From Paenibacillus sp. D2_2 (GTDB lineage Bacteria > Bacillota > Bacilli > Paenibacillales > Paenibacillaceae), in contig NZ_CP133605.1 in assembly GCF_031199965.1 (NCBI RefSeq), forward strand, positions 4,876,501 to 4,940,500: a stretch of 64,000 nucleotides of DNA. The letters are read 5' to 3'. The position numbers and the translations under genes were made by a program. The notes beneath the pieces are model-generated. The model ran no database searches. It had not been told where the DNA came from and saw nothing but the letters and a program-made list of their open reading frames with translations. Shown here one piece after another: positions 1 through 10,304 of this stretch (position 1 is its first letter; the number at the start of each line of letters is the position of its first letter).

Positions 1-1429
1 TCAAAATATAATCCGTGATCGATTCTCCCAGCTCCCGCTTGAATAGCCGCGACAAGTATGCCGGATTCAAATATACATAGCTAGCGAGCTCCTCTCTAGT
101 AATCGGCTCACTTAAATGCTCGGTAATATAATATTGAATCCGCTGAATGACCGAATGATTCTGATGCAGCTCATTATAAATAATTCTTACGACTTGGAGA
201 GCCTCAGCTTCCAATTGTGGAAGACTACGTGGCTGTTCATTCAACAGTAGCCCATCCTCACCCTGCAGCAACTCGACCGCATGTAGCCCGTTCTTGTGCA
301 GAACATAGTGCGTCATCTGCATAAATTCATTGCGGAATCCCTCCAGCTCGGCCAAAGATAAACGATGGAGCTCCATCATCTCTGATATTCGGCAGCGGAT
401 TTCCTGCTGTAGCTCCTCCAGCTTCCCCTGCTCCAATAGAATCGTCCACGTAGAAATCCGCGGTATCATCGACTTGGTGGAGGGAGTGCTGAGCGAAGCC
501 AGCGTGTATACCTGATTAGACTTGTTCACATTGTTGTATTCAATCTCTAGAAGCTGTTTACAGATATCCGCAATCTCATACAAGCTGACATTTCTACCGA
601 TATAACAGGAAATATTGCAATCGAAATATTCAAGGCAGCTCTGAATATATTTCTCGCATCGTGTAAGCAGTCCTGAAGGATCTCCCACCTCATCTCGATC
701 CCCCATTATAATGACGATATTAACGCCCTGCTTAGTTTGAATCACCTCGCCCTTGCCACCGGGGAGCAGCACCTCGGCAGCGCCTTTGCGAATCGCATAC
801 TCGATAATCTCCTCATCCCGCGTAGTGAACTCGCGAAGCCAAGATTCCACGCTGACGAGTACGGGCAGGAAGGTGAATTGTTCAAGCCCTGACAACTGGT
901 GCCTCTCTAAAATGCCTGCGATATTATCCGGAGAGCATACAATCCTGCCCGAGAACAGATCATTCCAGAACTTATCGGTGATCAGGGGCTTCTGTCTACT
1001 CCACATATCATAGTAAGGCTTATAATGCTCACGCAGTCGTACCAATTCCCGTTCTTGCCGAATGGACTCAAGCGCCCGGTTGATCGTATCCTCAAGCACA
1101 TCGAACTGGACCGGCTTCAGCAAATAATCGAACCCATCCAACTGAATCGCCCTCTTCATGAAGCTGAAGGCGGAGTGGGCAGTCAGGAAGATCGTCTCCG
1201 TCTCGGGAGAGATCTCGTTCACCTTCTCAAGTAGCTCGATCCCCGTCCCCTTAGGCATTTCGATATCACAGATCATGACATTGATCGCCGTGCTCTCGAA
1301 CACCTTCAACGCATCCCGCATATTATAGGCCTCATATACTTCAGATACCTGCAGTCTTTCCCAATTCACACCGCTGCGAATACCCATTACCGCATAGATC
1401 TCATCGTCTACAATCAGTGCCTTAAACAT
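1..1429 (-). CDS. YesN-type response regulator, AraC-family output (C-terminus cut by window edge)
   Basis: Two-component response regulator that should activate transcription when phosphorylated. The receiver domain (about residues 3-120) has the acidic pair in IVDDE, the phospho-acceptor Asp near residue 55 (MICDIEMP) and the conserved Lys near 105 (LLKP). A long linker follows, then an AraC-type double helix-turn-helix begins near residue 375 (ITREELASYVYLNPAYLSRL) and runs off the window after about 476 residues; the family is usually about 500-530 residues. It starts 19 bases after the YesM-like kinase stop, so the two form a cognate pair at the end of a sugar-importer operon and probably control that importer. 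The reading frame is intact. Confident in family; the ligand is unknown. Confidence 0.93.
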   Translation of the reverse strand, partial: MFKALIVDDEIYAVMGIRSGVNWERLQVSEVYEAYNMRDALKVFESTAINVMICDIEMPKGTGIELLEKVNEISPETETIFLTAHSAFSFMKRAIQLDGFDYLLKPVQFDVLEDTINRALESIRQERELVRLREHYKPYYDMWSRQKPLITDKFWNDLFSGRIVCSPDNIAGILERHQLSGLEQFTFLPVLVSVESWLREFTTRDEEIIEYAIRKGAAEVLLPGGKGEVIQTKQGVNIVIIMGDRDEVGDPSGLLTRCEKYIQSCLEYFDCNISCYIGRNVSLYEIADICKQLLEIEYNNVNKSNQVYTLASLSTPSTKSMIPRISTWTILLEQGKLEELQQEIRCRISEMMELHRLSLAELEGFRNEFMQMTHYVLHKNGLHAVELLQGEDGLLLNEQPRSLPQLEAEALQVVRIIYNELHQNHSVIQRIQYYITEHLSEPITREELASYVYLNPAYLSRLFKRELGESITDYIL

Positions 1430-1448
1430 GCTTCTCCCCCATTCCTCA

Positions 1449-3199
1449 TCAATAAGATGTAAATTGTTCAACTGTTCGAAAAGGAAGTACAATTTGAATT
1501 CGTGCCCCAGCGCCCGAAGCATTATCGAACTCCAATCGGGCATCATCTCCGAATAGATGCTTTATCCGGTACTGAACATTGGAAATACCGAGATGCTCCC
1601 CATTCTGATGTTCCAGATAACTACCGGAACTCAGCTTATGCAGTATCTCCGGTGGGAATCCATTACCATTGTCCATGATAACGATTTGCAGCCTGCCCTG
1701 TTCGATTAAGCCTATAGCGATATCAATATGGAACGGGTGATCCATGAAGTCAAAGCCATGCTTAATGGCATTTTCAATGAAAGGTTGAATCAACAACGGT
1801 GGAATCGCGGCTTCTTCTGCACCGCTATCCATATGAATCTCATAGGTAATGCGTTCGGGAAAGCGGACCTGCTGAATTTTAATATAGCTCTCCATATGCT
1901 CCATTTCTTCTTGAACAGTGACAGCGACCTGGTTCGTTCTCGTCGTGAAGCGGAAGTATTTGACCAGATTCATACACATCAGCTGTATGACGCTGTAATT
2001 TTTAATCTCGGCCAAATTATAAATAATGTTAATCGTATTCAGCAGAAAATGAGGGTTAATCTGCAGTTGCAAATGCTTGAGCTCAGCCTTATGTGCTTTG
2101 GTCTGCTCCTCATATACACTGGTCGTCAATTCATGGATTTCGGCGGCCATGCTATTAAAGGTCTCATTAATAATTGCAAATTCCTTGGCTTTGGAAGATT
2201 GAAGCCGGATATTCCAATCCCCATGCTTAATTCGACGCATACCATGAACGAGATTATTCATTGGCTTAAGAATGATATCGTTCAAATAGATCAAATAAAT
2301 GATCAGAATGAACAGCGCGCCAACGGAAATGAGAATAATGCCGCGGCGGAAATTGTTCAGGTCCTTCAGCATTTGCTCTTCGGGACAAAGACACTTAGAA
2401 TGACATCCGTACCCTGAACCTGGTTAGTGACCGCGATATATTTACGACCATTCTGCTTTACAACCTGATACCCTGCGTTTGGCCCAGAACCCAAGGAAAT
2501 GGGCTGGCTCGAATCGATAGCGTCTGCGCTTGTTATCAGTTGTCCCTGTTGATTGAGGAAGCCCACGAGCCCCTCTTCAGATTGAATAATATCGAGCGGA
2601 ATTACCAGATTCTCCAATTCGATGAGGGCACCTAGATAGAGGTCATCCCCTGCATTCACCAGACGGATTAGAGCATATTTTCCATTGTTGTATTCAACCG
2701 CTCTCCATTCCCGAAAAAAATCGTTATTCGGCTTAGCCTCCTTAACTATTCTCTCGATGGTCGACTTGATCGCATTCAACCGTTCATAGGACTTTTCTTT
2801 AATCGGTGTCGTGAAGAGGTCACGGTTTCGCAGCGAATAAACAAACTGTAGATCAACGCTGTTGTCGAATCGATGATACCTGGTAAACGTATTCAGAATG
2901 TTGGCCTTGGCCAGATAATAGTCAACCGGATCATCGAGCAGCCCTGGTAGCGCGGCGAGATTCGGATCTTCCACGGCGACGTTATAGAGAAAATTCGTCT
3001 CTTTGTTCAAGGCCGCCTCGATTTGTTGAGAATACAGAATCATTGAATTTTTGTTGGATTCAGCGACCTGTTCACGTATCGTATTCGAAGCATAATAATT
3101 GTTGTAGAGCATGAGTCCAACCAAGGGAACTGTAATCACGACGAAACCGATAATCAGTTTGAAACGAAGCGACTGCTTAATATTCGACCTCATGAACAT
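1449..3199 (-). CDS. YesM-type sensor histidine kinase (frameshifted)
   Basis: Membrane sensor kinase of the LytS/YesM class. The N-terminal part has a transmembrane helix (about residues 12-30), an extracytoplasmic sensor region and a run to FVPKS. The C-terminal part has a second helix, a HAMP segment, the phospho-accepting His in NPHFLLN, and an HATPase domain (FIENAIKHGF, DNGNGFPPE, GISNVQYR). The two halves lie in different frames that meet near position 2375. One extra base in the CCCGAAGAG stretch joins them as VPEEQMLKDL with no loss, so this is a single missing base. It lies between the substrate-binding lipoprotein and the YesN regulator, the usual arrangement for carbohydrate-responsive YesMN systems. 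Real pseudogene or sequencing error cannot be told here. Confidence 0.9.
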
Positions 3200-3375
3200 T
3201 CTATCTACCCCGGATCATGCAAGATTAGTATGAACCTCTATCATTCACAGTGATGCCCTCTTATATGTTCAAAGGCTCATCTATCCCGAGTATAATTTCC
3301 GGTAGGACAAAAAGGAATCCCTAGTTAGGACTATACCTATCGTCCCGCTTCAGAATTCCTCCTTGTTACACCTAT

Positions 3376-4904
3376 TTATTTCTGTGTCGAGGCCCACTCA
3401 GCCAGCTGCTTATCGACCTCAGCCTTGACTTTGTCAAAACCAGCGGACTTGCGTTTCTCTTTCCACTTCTCGATCAATTGTTCTGGATCTACTGCTCCAG
3501 ATCTCAAGGTATCTTCGAATTCCTTCTTCACATTCTCGATTGATGCCAATTCCGATTTAACTGGCTCCTGATCAAAGGAGAAGCCTAGCGCAATAGAACG
3601 CTCCGATCTGTCATTGAACTGCTGGAATTCCTCCCATTTGTTCGGATCTTCATTCGCCCACAGGTAAGTGTTGAACTGGTTGCCGAACATCCAACCGCCT
3701 GGGTTAGGATAACCTTCTGTATCGGCATTAACGCCCTCTGGATAATCGATAACATTGTCACTGACTTTCACATAATGCTTGCCTTCAATGCCCCAATCGA
3801 GCATATTCAACAGTACCGGATCCGTATAGAGCAAATCTAGGAACATCATCGCCCTTGCTGGGTCTTTTGAAGTCCGGGAAATACCGAGCATTGCACCTTG
3901 AGCATCCCCTGTTGTCGTGAATGGCTCTGCCGTCTCAACCTGAACCAACTCAACGCCAGCGTTGATGCTCATCTCCTTGTCCTTACCTGGCTTCAACGAT
4001 TGGGCAACCGCGAAGGCCTTGCCTGCTTTGATCATATTGAGGCCCTGATCAGAATCTGAAGTCAGAATATCCTTGTCAAACCAGCCATTTTGATTCCATT
4101 GATGCATCCGTTTGTAGAAGTCAATGAATTTGGGATCCTCCAGTGTATCAATCGCCTTAATCTCGGTGCTTCCCCGGGGATACTCAAATTTGCCACGACC
4201 CCATCATAGTTAGCTGCTTCCCAAATATTTGTGAATTTCTTCGATACGATAGGAGTTACGCCTGGCTCTTTCTCTTTAATCGTCTGGAACATTGCTTCCA
4301 TATCTTCCATGGACTTCACGCCATTAATATCAAATCCATATTTATCAACCAATTTCTTGTCCAGCAGGAAGCCGAAGCCTTGACCGAATTCCTTCTTGGT
4401 AGGAAGGGCGTACAGCTTACCGGAGATTCTTGCTCCTTTGATAAAGTCATCGCCAAGAACGCCAGGGATGTCTTTTCCATACTCAGCCATCAGGTCATCC
4501 AGTTCCAGATATTGCCCTTTGGCGACATCCTTCGCATACGAGAACCAGCTAGCTGTAAACATCAGGTCAAACGGTTCATTCGAGACCTTCATCAAGTTCG
4601 TCTTGTCGTCCCAGGACGCCCACTCGATAGGCTTCAGCTCAATCGTCGCATTAATCTTCTCTGTCAAATATTTGCTCATTTCATCTTGGACAAGCTGGAG
4701 ATCCTTAGCCGCTCCAGCCGGATAGACCATCGTAATTTTATACGGGCTGAGCGCGCTAGTTCCTTCTTTATTTCCCGTTTCTGCTTTATTGCCGGAAGTG
4801 TCCCCAGGATTGGCCGACTTATTGGAATCCCCTTTGCCACATCCCGTCAATACCAGTATTCCGCACAGCATAATCACGAACAGTAAATGGAGCTTCTTTT
4901 TCAT
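3376..4904 (-). CDS. Extracellular solute-binding lipoprotein of a sugar ABC importer, DUF3502 C-terminus (frameshifted)
   Basis: Substrate-binding lipoprotein that would capture an oligosaccharide outside the cell and deliver it to the two permeases encoded just upstream. The start has a lipoprotein signal (MKKKLHLLFV, hydrophobic core, lipobox LTGC). The C-terminal third, with the sequence FSFDQEPVKSELASI and a Lys-rich helical end, resembles DUF3502 proteins. The total of about 509 residues matches that family. The frame breaks near 4195: inserting one G in GTGGCAAATTT gives KFEYPRGSTEIKAIDTLED, which runs straight into MHQWNQNGWFDKD. It is third in the importer operon. No ATPase is encoded here, as is usual for systems sharing an MsmX-type ATPase. 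Confidence 0.9.
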
Positions 4905-5027
4905 ATTTTCTGTTCTCCTCTCAAATCATACTTGTACTAACCTAATCCCCGGAATTGCAGTAAATCTTTATTCGCGTCAGTCAGCCCCACCTCCTTCTCG
5001 GAATGAACGACCTGTTTCTTCCCATCC

Positions 5028-5926
5028 CTAGCCTTTTACTGCGCCAGACGTAATTCCGCTAATGTAATACTTCTGGAAGAATGGATAGGCAAATAATAAT
5101 GGGGCCACCCCGACGATCGCGAGTGCCATTCGTACGGACTCTCGCGGCATTTTGGCCAGCAACTCGCCAACTTGAGCTGAACTGTTGGACTTCATCAACA
5201 GATACTGAATGTTAGTGAGTGTCTTCGTCATCAAATACTGAATGTTGTACAGATCCGGCTTGTCGATAAACAGCATACAGTTATACCAATCATTCCAATA
5301 AGCCAAAGTGTTGAAGAGTCCAATCGTCGCCATAATCGGCAAGGATAGGGGTACAACGATCTTGAAGAAGATTGTGATCTCACTCGCTCCATCAATCGTT
5401 GCCGACTCAATCACCGTCTCCGGTATGGTTGAGCCGAAGAAACTCCTCATCAATAGGACATTAAAGGCGCTTAATAGTAGATTCGGAATAATCATAGAGA
5501 AGATCGTGTTCTTAATGCCGAGCATATTAACATAAGTAATGTACCAAGGCGCGAGTCCCCACCAAACAGCATCGTGAAGAAGATATAGAAGGATAGTGTC
5601 CGCCTAAATGGCAAGCTCGGCCTTGATAATGGATAAGCGAAGAGCGCTGTAATCAGCAGGCTTACGATGGTACCTATAATCGTGGCAATGATGGTAACTC
5701 CGTACGCCCGGGCGATTTCTGAGAAATCATTGAATAAGAACTTATAAGCTTCGAAGCTGATCTCGCTAGGAAATAAGGAGAATCCCTTCTGCAGAATGGA
5801 ATCTTCACTTGAAATTGAGACCATGAATATGAGGATAAACGGAACTAAAGATATGATCGTGAAGCACCAAAAGAACAGGTGAATCATCGCAGGGCCGATC
5901 CTTTTGGATATATTTAATTCTCTCAC
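5028..5926 (-). CDS. Carbohydrate ABC transporter permease, YtcP/MalG-like (frameshifted)
   Basis: Inner-membrane permease with about six predicted helices, forming the second half of the channel with the LplB-like subunit. The EAA loop (ESATIDGASEITIFFKIVVP) that docks the ATPase is clear in the C-terminal part, and the protein ends ISGITSGAVKG as is typical. The frame breaks near 5561: the run reads GGTGGGGAC, and one more G restores FGGGLAPWYITYVNMLG. Total length about 299 residues is normal. It lies 20 bases after the first permease and 123 bases before the lipoprotein. Confidence 0.92.
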
Positions 5927-5946
5927 GTTGTTCTCTCCCTCCCTGT

Positions 5947-6872
5947 TTAAAACAATGCGCTCTGTTTATTGATGCGTCTGACAGCGGCATTGGCTATTAG
6001 TATCAAGAAGAAACAGATTACCGATTGATAGAAGCCTGCTGCCGTAGACATTCCAATGTCACCCGATTGGAGCATTGCGCGGTATACGAATGTATCGATT
6101 GTTTGTGTCGTCGGTATAAGTGCACCGGTATTCATTGGCACTTGATAGAACAGACCGAAGTCCGAGCGAAGTATCGTGCTTACCGCCAGCAAGGTCATGG
6201 TGATGATGACCGGCATAATCAGCGGTATCGTAATCCGGGTCATTTGCTTCCATTTGCTAGCCCCGTCGATCGTAGCCGCTTCGTAATATTCTTTGTCTAT
6301 ACCAATGATGGAAGCAAAATAAATAATCGATAAATATCCGACGTTCTTCCAGGCGTTAACAATAACGAGAACGTAAGGCCAATATTTCGGCTCTCCATAC
6401 CACGAGATTCCATCCATACTGAACCATTTGAACAATAGCCTGTTCACCAGGCCGTTCTCAGCATTTAGGAAGCTAAATACGAGATAAGCGACAACGACCA
6501 TCGAAATGATATGCGGGAGCAGAAAAGTGCTCTGGTAGAAGCGGCTTATCACTTTGTCCTTGATCTCATTGATCAAGAGTGCGACGAGAACCGATAAAAT
6601 CAGATTTAATAGAATGAAGACGAGATTATACAGGAATGTATTCCTTGTGATGACATAAGCGGCCTCCGTACTGAACAGGAATTTGAAATTGTCCAATCCG
6701 GACCAGGCACTACCCCAGATCCCATCCACATAGTTATAATCTTTAAAGGCAAGGATGACGCCGTACATCGGAATATAGTTGTTGATGAACAGATAGATAA
6801 TCCCGGCACTGTCATTAGCAGCAGCCATTTATACTTTCTCACTTCTCTGTTTAACCGTGATAACTTACTCAC
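5947..6872 (-). CDS. Sugar ABC transporter permease, LplB-like (frameshifted)
   Basis: First membrane subunit of the importer. The N-terminus MSKLSRLNREVRKYKWLLL is followed by the motif YIPMYGVILAFKDYN and an EAA loop (YEAATIDGASKWKQMTRITI), both typical of the LplB group. I place the start at GTG 6872 because GGAGGGGTGGG lies directly upstream; longer readings from 6917 lack a ribosome site. The frame breaks near 6807, where one extra G in CCGGGATT joins LLLMTVPG to IIYLFINNY. It is the first gene of the operon and has a cre-like palindrome 24 bases upstream. Confidence 0.91.
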
Positions 6873-6895
6873 GCTCCCACCCCTCCACCATGTTG

Positions 6896-6909
6896 TGTAA
6901 GCCCTTACA
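6896..6909. promoter_or_regulatory. cre-like palindrome upstream of the sugar importer
   Basis: TGTAAGCCCTTACA is a near-perfect palindrome that fits the CcpA cre consensus except that the central CG is CC. It sits 24 bases ahead of the permease start, where a repressor would block transcription or early elongation. This would give carbon-catabolite control of the importer. It could also be the site of another LacI-family protein. Confidence 0.5.
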
Positions 6910-7029
6910 ATATTCATTCTAGAGTTTTGCCCCTAGACGTAACCACCATCTTGATGACTTTCTCATAACACGTTCGTGACTTCTTCTCATCAAGTCAAAA
7001 ATACGCTAATAACTAGTCAATAAAAGACA

Positions 7030-7058
7030 TTGACAGGGTCCTCTGGGATCATTATGCT
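7030..7058 (+). promoter_or_regulatory. Sigma-A promoter for the phosphodiesterase gene
   Basis: TTGACA at 7030-7035, a 17-base spacer, and TATGCT at 7053-7058 match the housekeeping promoter consensus closely. It reads toward the gene starting at 7105, whose ribosome site GGAGG is at 7091-7095. Confidence 0.8.
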
Positions 7059-7104
7059 AAGGGCGTGATATCGCTTCATACATCATTTGAGGAGGATTTC
7101 TATC

Positions 7105-7929
7105 ATGAATACCAAGCAGATTAAACGTGTCTTTATACTAGGAATGGACGGAGCCGGGAACTTCATTCAGCATACAGATACGCCAAATATTGATGCATTC
7201 TTGAGCAAAGGAGCCGTTACATATATGGCTCAGGCCCAATCACCAACGATCAGTGCGGAATGCTGGGGCTCTATTCTTCACGGCGTAGTCCCGGAGAAAC
7301 ACGGATTAAATAATGAAATAGCTTCCACTCAAGTCTATCCTGCGGATTCCCCATATCCATCGATATTCAAACTCGTACGGGAGGCTCAGCCTGAAGCCAA
7401 GCTTGCAGCCTTCTCCAGCTGGTCGCCAATCGTCAGTGGAATTATTGAGGAAGGGCTCGATATTCATAAGGAAGCAATGCCGGACGACGAGCTCGCAATC
7501 ACTATCGAGACTTATATTCAGAACAACAGCGACGTTAAGCTGCTCTATATGCAGCTCGATGATACAGATGCTGCTGGACATAAATATGGTTATGGTCCAG
7601 ATTCACCGAATTATCTAAAGGCTATTACCAAGATGGATGAACTGTTTGGCCGCGTGCTACGCGCAATTGAACAGCAAGGCTTGCTGGAGGACAGCCTCGT
7701 AATCCTCGTGACCGACCATGGCGGTGGCGGAGCTGATAAGCATGACCACGGTAGTGATCATCCGATGGACAAAAATGTATTCTGGGGCTGCGTAGGCCCA
7801 GGAGTCTCAGCCGGCACTGTCTTGCCAGAGCTATTCATCGTCGATACTGCAGCAGTAGCTTTACATGCTCTTGGTCTTGAGCTGCCTACTAATTGGGATG
7901 GCAAGGTGCCCGCTTCTTTGTTCAACTAA
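7105..7929 (+). CDS. Alkaline-phosphatase-superfamily phosphodiesterase (type I phosphodiesterase/nucleotide pyrophosphatase-like)
   Basis: Metal-dependent phosphodiesterase of the alkaline phosphatase superfamily, probably cytoplasmic since no signal peptide is seen. The N-terminal metal Asp lies in FILGMDGAG, the nucleophile region in QSPTISAECWGSILHG, and the later metal ligands in QLDDTDAAGHKYGYG and VTDHGGGGADKHDHGSDHP. It is 274 residues, compact for the family. The start ATG at 7105 has GGAGG nine bases upstream; a TTG at 7087 in the same frame precedes that site and is unlikely. It is divergent from the sugar importer, and another phosphoesterase follows on the same strand. The substrate is unknown. 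Confidence 0.85.
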   Translation: MNTKQIKRVFILGMDGAGNFIQHTDTPNIDAFLSKGAVTYMAQAQSPTISAECWGSILHGVVPEKHGLNNEIASTQVYPADSPYPSIFKLVREAQPEAKLAAFSSWSPIVSGIIEEGLDIHKEAMPDDELAITIETYIQNNSDVKLLYMQLDDTDAAGHKYGYGPDSPNYLKAITKMDELFGRVLRAIEQQGLLEDSLVILVTDHGGGGADKHDHGSDHPMDKNVFWGCVGPGVSAGTVLPELFIVDTAAVALHALGLELPTNWDGKVPASLFN

Positions 7930-7974
7930 TCGTACGTACTTAGTAAGTTGGGAAGTTGCTGCTCGTTTTTCGTC

Positions 7975-8157
7975 TAACGAAACTACAGATCGCTATTTTC
8001 GCAAAAACAGGGGTAAAAATTTTTTAACGAAACACCATATCGTTATTCCGGGTAAATTCCGGCTTTGGACCTCAAATTGGCTCCAATAGCGATACCCAGT
8101 TTCGTTAAAATTGGGGACAGTCCTTTGGGGCGCAAATAGCGATACCACGTTTCGTTA
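7975..8157. repeat. Four copies of a 23-base palindromic-array repeat
   Basis: The unit is TAACGAAAC, five variable bases, then ATCGCTATT. Copies are at 7975-7997 and 8025-8047 (direct) and 8085-8107 and 8135-8157 (inverted). Start-to-start spacings are 50, 60 and 50 bases, and the two outer pairs are mirror images. One copy carries ATCGTTATT. The array lies between two same-strand phosphoesterase genes, and the transcript could fold by pairing copies 1-4 and 2-3. It resembles a REP/MITE-like intergenic element. Confidence 0.8.
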
Positions 8158-8201
8158 GCTGTTGCACGTTAGCAAAAGCGAAAAGGGAGGAATCGTGTGG
8201 G

Positions 8202-9155
8202 ATGAGAAAGCAGCTGCATTTCAGAGAGGATGGAACGTTCAAGATTGTTCAGTTCACGGACACGGAATTCTGTGAACCGCATGAGGAAGAAGCACGTATG
8301 AGTTCCATGATGCGGGCTATTCTTGAGGCAGAGCGCCCGGATCTTGTAGTGTATACCGGAGATGTCATTGCCAGTAACAAGAGTCCGGACCCGGTACAGG
8401 CATTCCGCGATGCTGTAGCGGTACCGGAGGAGCTGCAAATTCCTTGGGCAGCCGTATTTGGTAATCATGATTCCGAAGCACCGGATTTCACGCGAGAACA
8501 ATTGCACAAACTTCAGTTAACGCATAAATTCTGTTACGCAAAGCCTGACCCGCCAAATGTCCACGGCTCTGGCAACTATGTGCTTGATATTCTGGATGAA
8601 CATCATTTACCTGCTGCAGCGCTTTATTTTCTCGACACAGGAAGCTACTCCCCCTTGGTACATCATGGGGTAGGATATTATGATTGGATAAGAAGAAGTC
8701 AGATCGACTGGTATACCAGGACTTCCCATCAGCTGACAGCAAATAATGGCGGCTCATCTCTTCCTTCGCTCGGTTTCTTCCATATCCCGTTACCCGAATA
8801 TCGTGATATTTGGGATTTCAACGAATGCTATGGGCAGAAGCTGGATCGATTGATCTGTGCGCCACCGCTGAATACTGGATTCTTCGCAGCCATGGTAGAG
8901 ATGGGTGACATCATGGGTACCTTCGTCGGTCATGACCACGGCAACGACTTCTGGGGGACTCTACATGGCATCCGCCTTTGCTATGGGCGCACTACCCGGA
9001 ATGCCTACTTGAATCAGCCGTTCGCCACCGGCGCGCGGGTGATTCACTTAACAGAAGGACAGCGAAGCTTCGATACCTGGTTGCATCTTGAAGACGGATC
9101 GATCATTCATGACCAGCCTAAGCATTTGCCTGAGGGCCGAGCTCTACAGGTATAG
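8202..9155 (+). CDS. Metallophosphoesterase family protein
   Basis: Calcineurin-like phosphoesterase, 317 residues. Motifs in order: QFTDTEF (first metal site), VVYTGDVI, AVFGNHDSEAP, GFFHIPLPEY and TFVGHDHGND. The first motif is normally D-x-H; here the third position is Glu, so one metal ligand of the usual set is changed. All other motifs are intact, so the enzyme may still be active. The ribosome site GGGAGG lies about 12 bases before ATG 8202; a GTG at 8193 is out of frame or poorly spaced. It follows the 23-base repeat array and is probably expressed with the upstream phosphodiesterase. Substrate unknown. Confidence 0.87.
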   Translation: MRKQLHFREDGTFKIVQFTDTEFCEPHEEEARMSSMMRAILEAERPDLVVYTGDVIASNKSPDPVQAFRDAVAVPEELQIPWAAVFGNHDSEAPDFTREQLHKLQLTHKFCYAKPDPPNVHGSGNYVLDILDEHHLPAAALYFLDTGSYSPLVHHGVGYYDWIRRSQIDWYTRTSHQLTANNGGSSLPSLGFFHIPLPEYRDIWDFNECYGQKLDRLICAPPLNTGFFAAMVEMGDIMGTFVGHDHGNDFWGTLHGIRLCYGRTTRNAYLNQPFATGARVIHLTEGQRSFDTWLHLEDGSIIHDQPKHLPEGRALQV

Positions 9156-9195
9156 TGCAGAATCAATACCATCGTAAGAATTATCTCTGTATAAC

Positions 9196-9243
9196 GAAGG
9201 GGTTATCTCGTAGTAGACGTTCTACTTACGGGATAACCCCTTC
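9196..9243. terminator. Bidirectional hairpin between convergent genes
   Basis: GAAGGGGTTATC at 9196-9207 pairs perfectly with GATAACCCCTTC at 9232-9243, with a further inner stem. It lies between the metallophosphoesterase and the convergent membrane-protein gene. The T-tract is weak on both sides. Confidence 0.55.
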
Positions 9244-9297
9244 AAAGATTATAAACCTCTAGAATTGCATCCATATCTTCGAACTCATAGTCATCTA

Positions 9298-10304
9298 TTA
9301 CTGGATCTTTGCCTTACGGAAGCCGTCAAAAATACTGATAGCTGTAGTGATCAGAAAGAGGAAAGTTCCACCACTAGTGACTACGGTTTTGAACTGTTCT
9401 GGAGTAACTGCAAATAAGTCGGACATATACTTAATGAAACCCAGATCGAACAGATTCGAAGTCAATAATATAGTGATCAAAAAAATAGCACCCGCAAGCT
9501 GAACACCTGTATTACATAACGCCATTCTTCTCGTCCAATGCCCCACAATATATTTATACAAAGCCAGTGCTACCTCGAGACCGGCCAGAACGAGTACGAA
9601 CGGCCAATATCGAAGCAGAATTTCCTGATTAAAGACTGGACACAGAAACTCAAGCTTCTCCTTGGTACCTATATACACACCTACAAAACGATCTGCATAG
9701 AAATAGAGAGTTACCCAGATGGCAGTCCAAAGGAGACTTCCAAATACTTCTGCCTTAGAGACTGCTCTCTTCTTAGGAACAGGGGCCAGCTTCTTCAAAT
9801 CATCCGGTGTCCATTTCTTGAATCTTGAAGTAATTGGTTCGTCACCTTTGTTTACTTCTACCCGCTCTATTATCGCAAACACAACGGTCAACCAGAAGAA
9901 AGATTGCGCGATTACATCAAAAGAGCCGACTATTCCTTGAACGATAATATTCACAAAATGATTAATCGTCGCATTTAACTCTCCACTGCCATTATAACCG
10001 ATAATATTCTCAGCGATGGTCGCAATCACCGATATTAAAATGGCGATCGGTAATATCATTTTTAACAAATTAACATACAAATCGAAATAGCGTGGTCCAA
10101 TGAGATGCATCGGTCGGTCCACATATCCACTGGCCAGCACTGCCGGATTACCCAATTTCTCAAGTACAGCCTTTACATCATCCTCATTGTATTCATCCGG
10201 CAGCATATCCTCAATGGTGGAACGAAGCTCCAGTGATACATCCCCCGGTCCTTCTCCGGTAGCCGCCTCATAACCTCCTGAATGTAAATATCAATCAGAT
10301 TCAT
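9298..10304 (-). CDS. HAAS-type membrane protein downstream of PadR (frameshifted)
   Basis: Multi-pass membrane protein of the type often encoded directly after a PadR regulator. The N-terminal cytoplasmic part (MNLIDIYIQEVMRRLPEKDR, then a helical segment with NEDDVKAVLEKLGNP) matches the HAAS signalling fold. About six membrane helices follow. The start at 10304 is chosen for AAGAGGAGG eight bases upstream. The frame breaks near 10250: the run CGGGGGAT needs one more G to give DRGDVSLELRSTIEDMLPDEY. It probably changes the envelope or acts with PadR in a stress response; no direct function is known. Confidence 0.8.

Noticed and set aside
1728-2417. A 229-codon plus-strand ORF across the YesM kinase gene
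   Set aside because: It is antisense to a well-supported kinase domain and has no ribosome site or recognised fold.
4380-4886. Long plus-strand ORF antisense to the sugar-binding lipoprotein
   Set aside because: Shadow of a conserved gene; composition is not protein-like.
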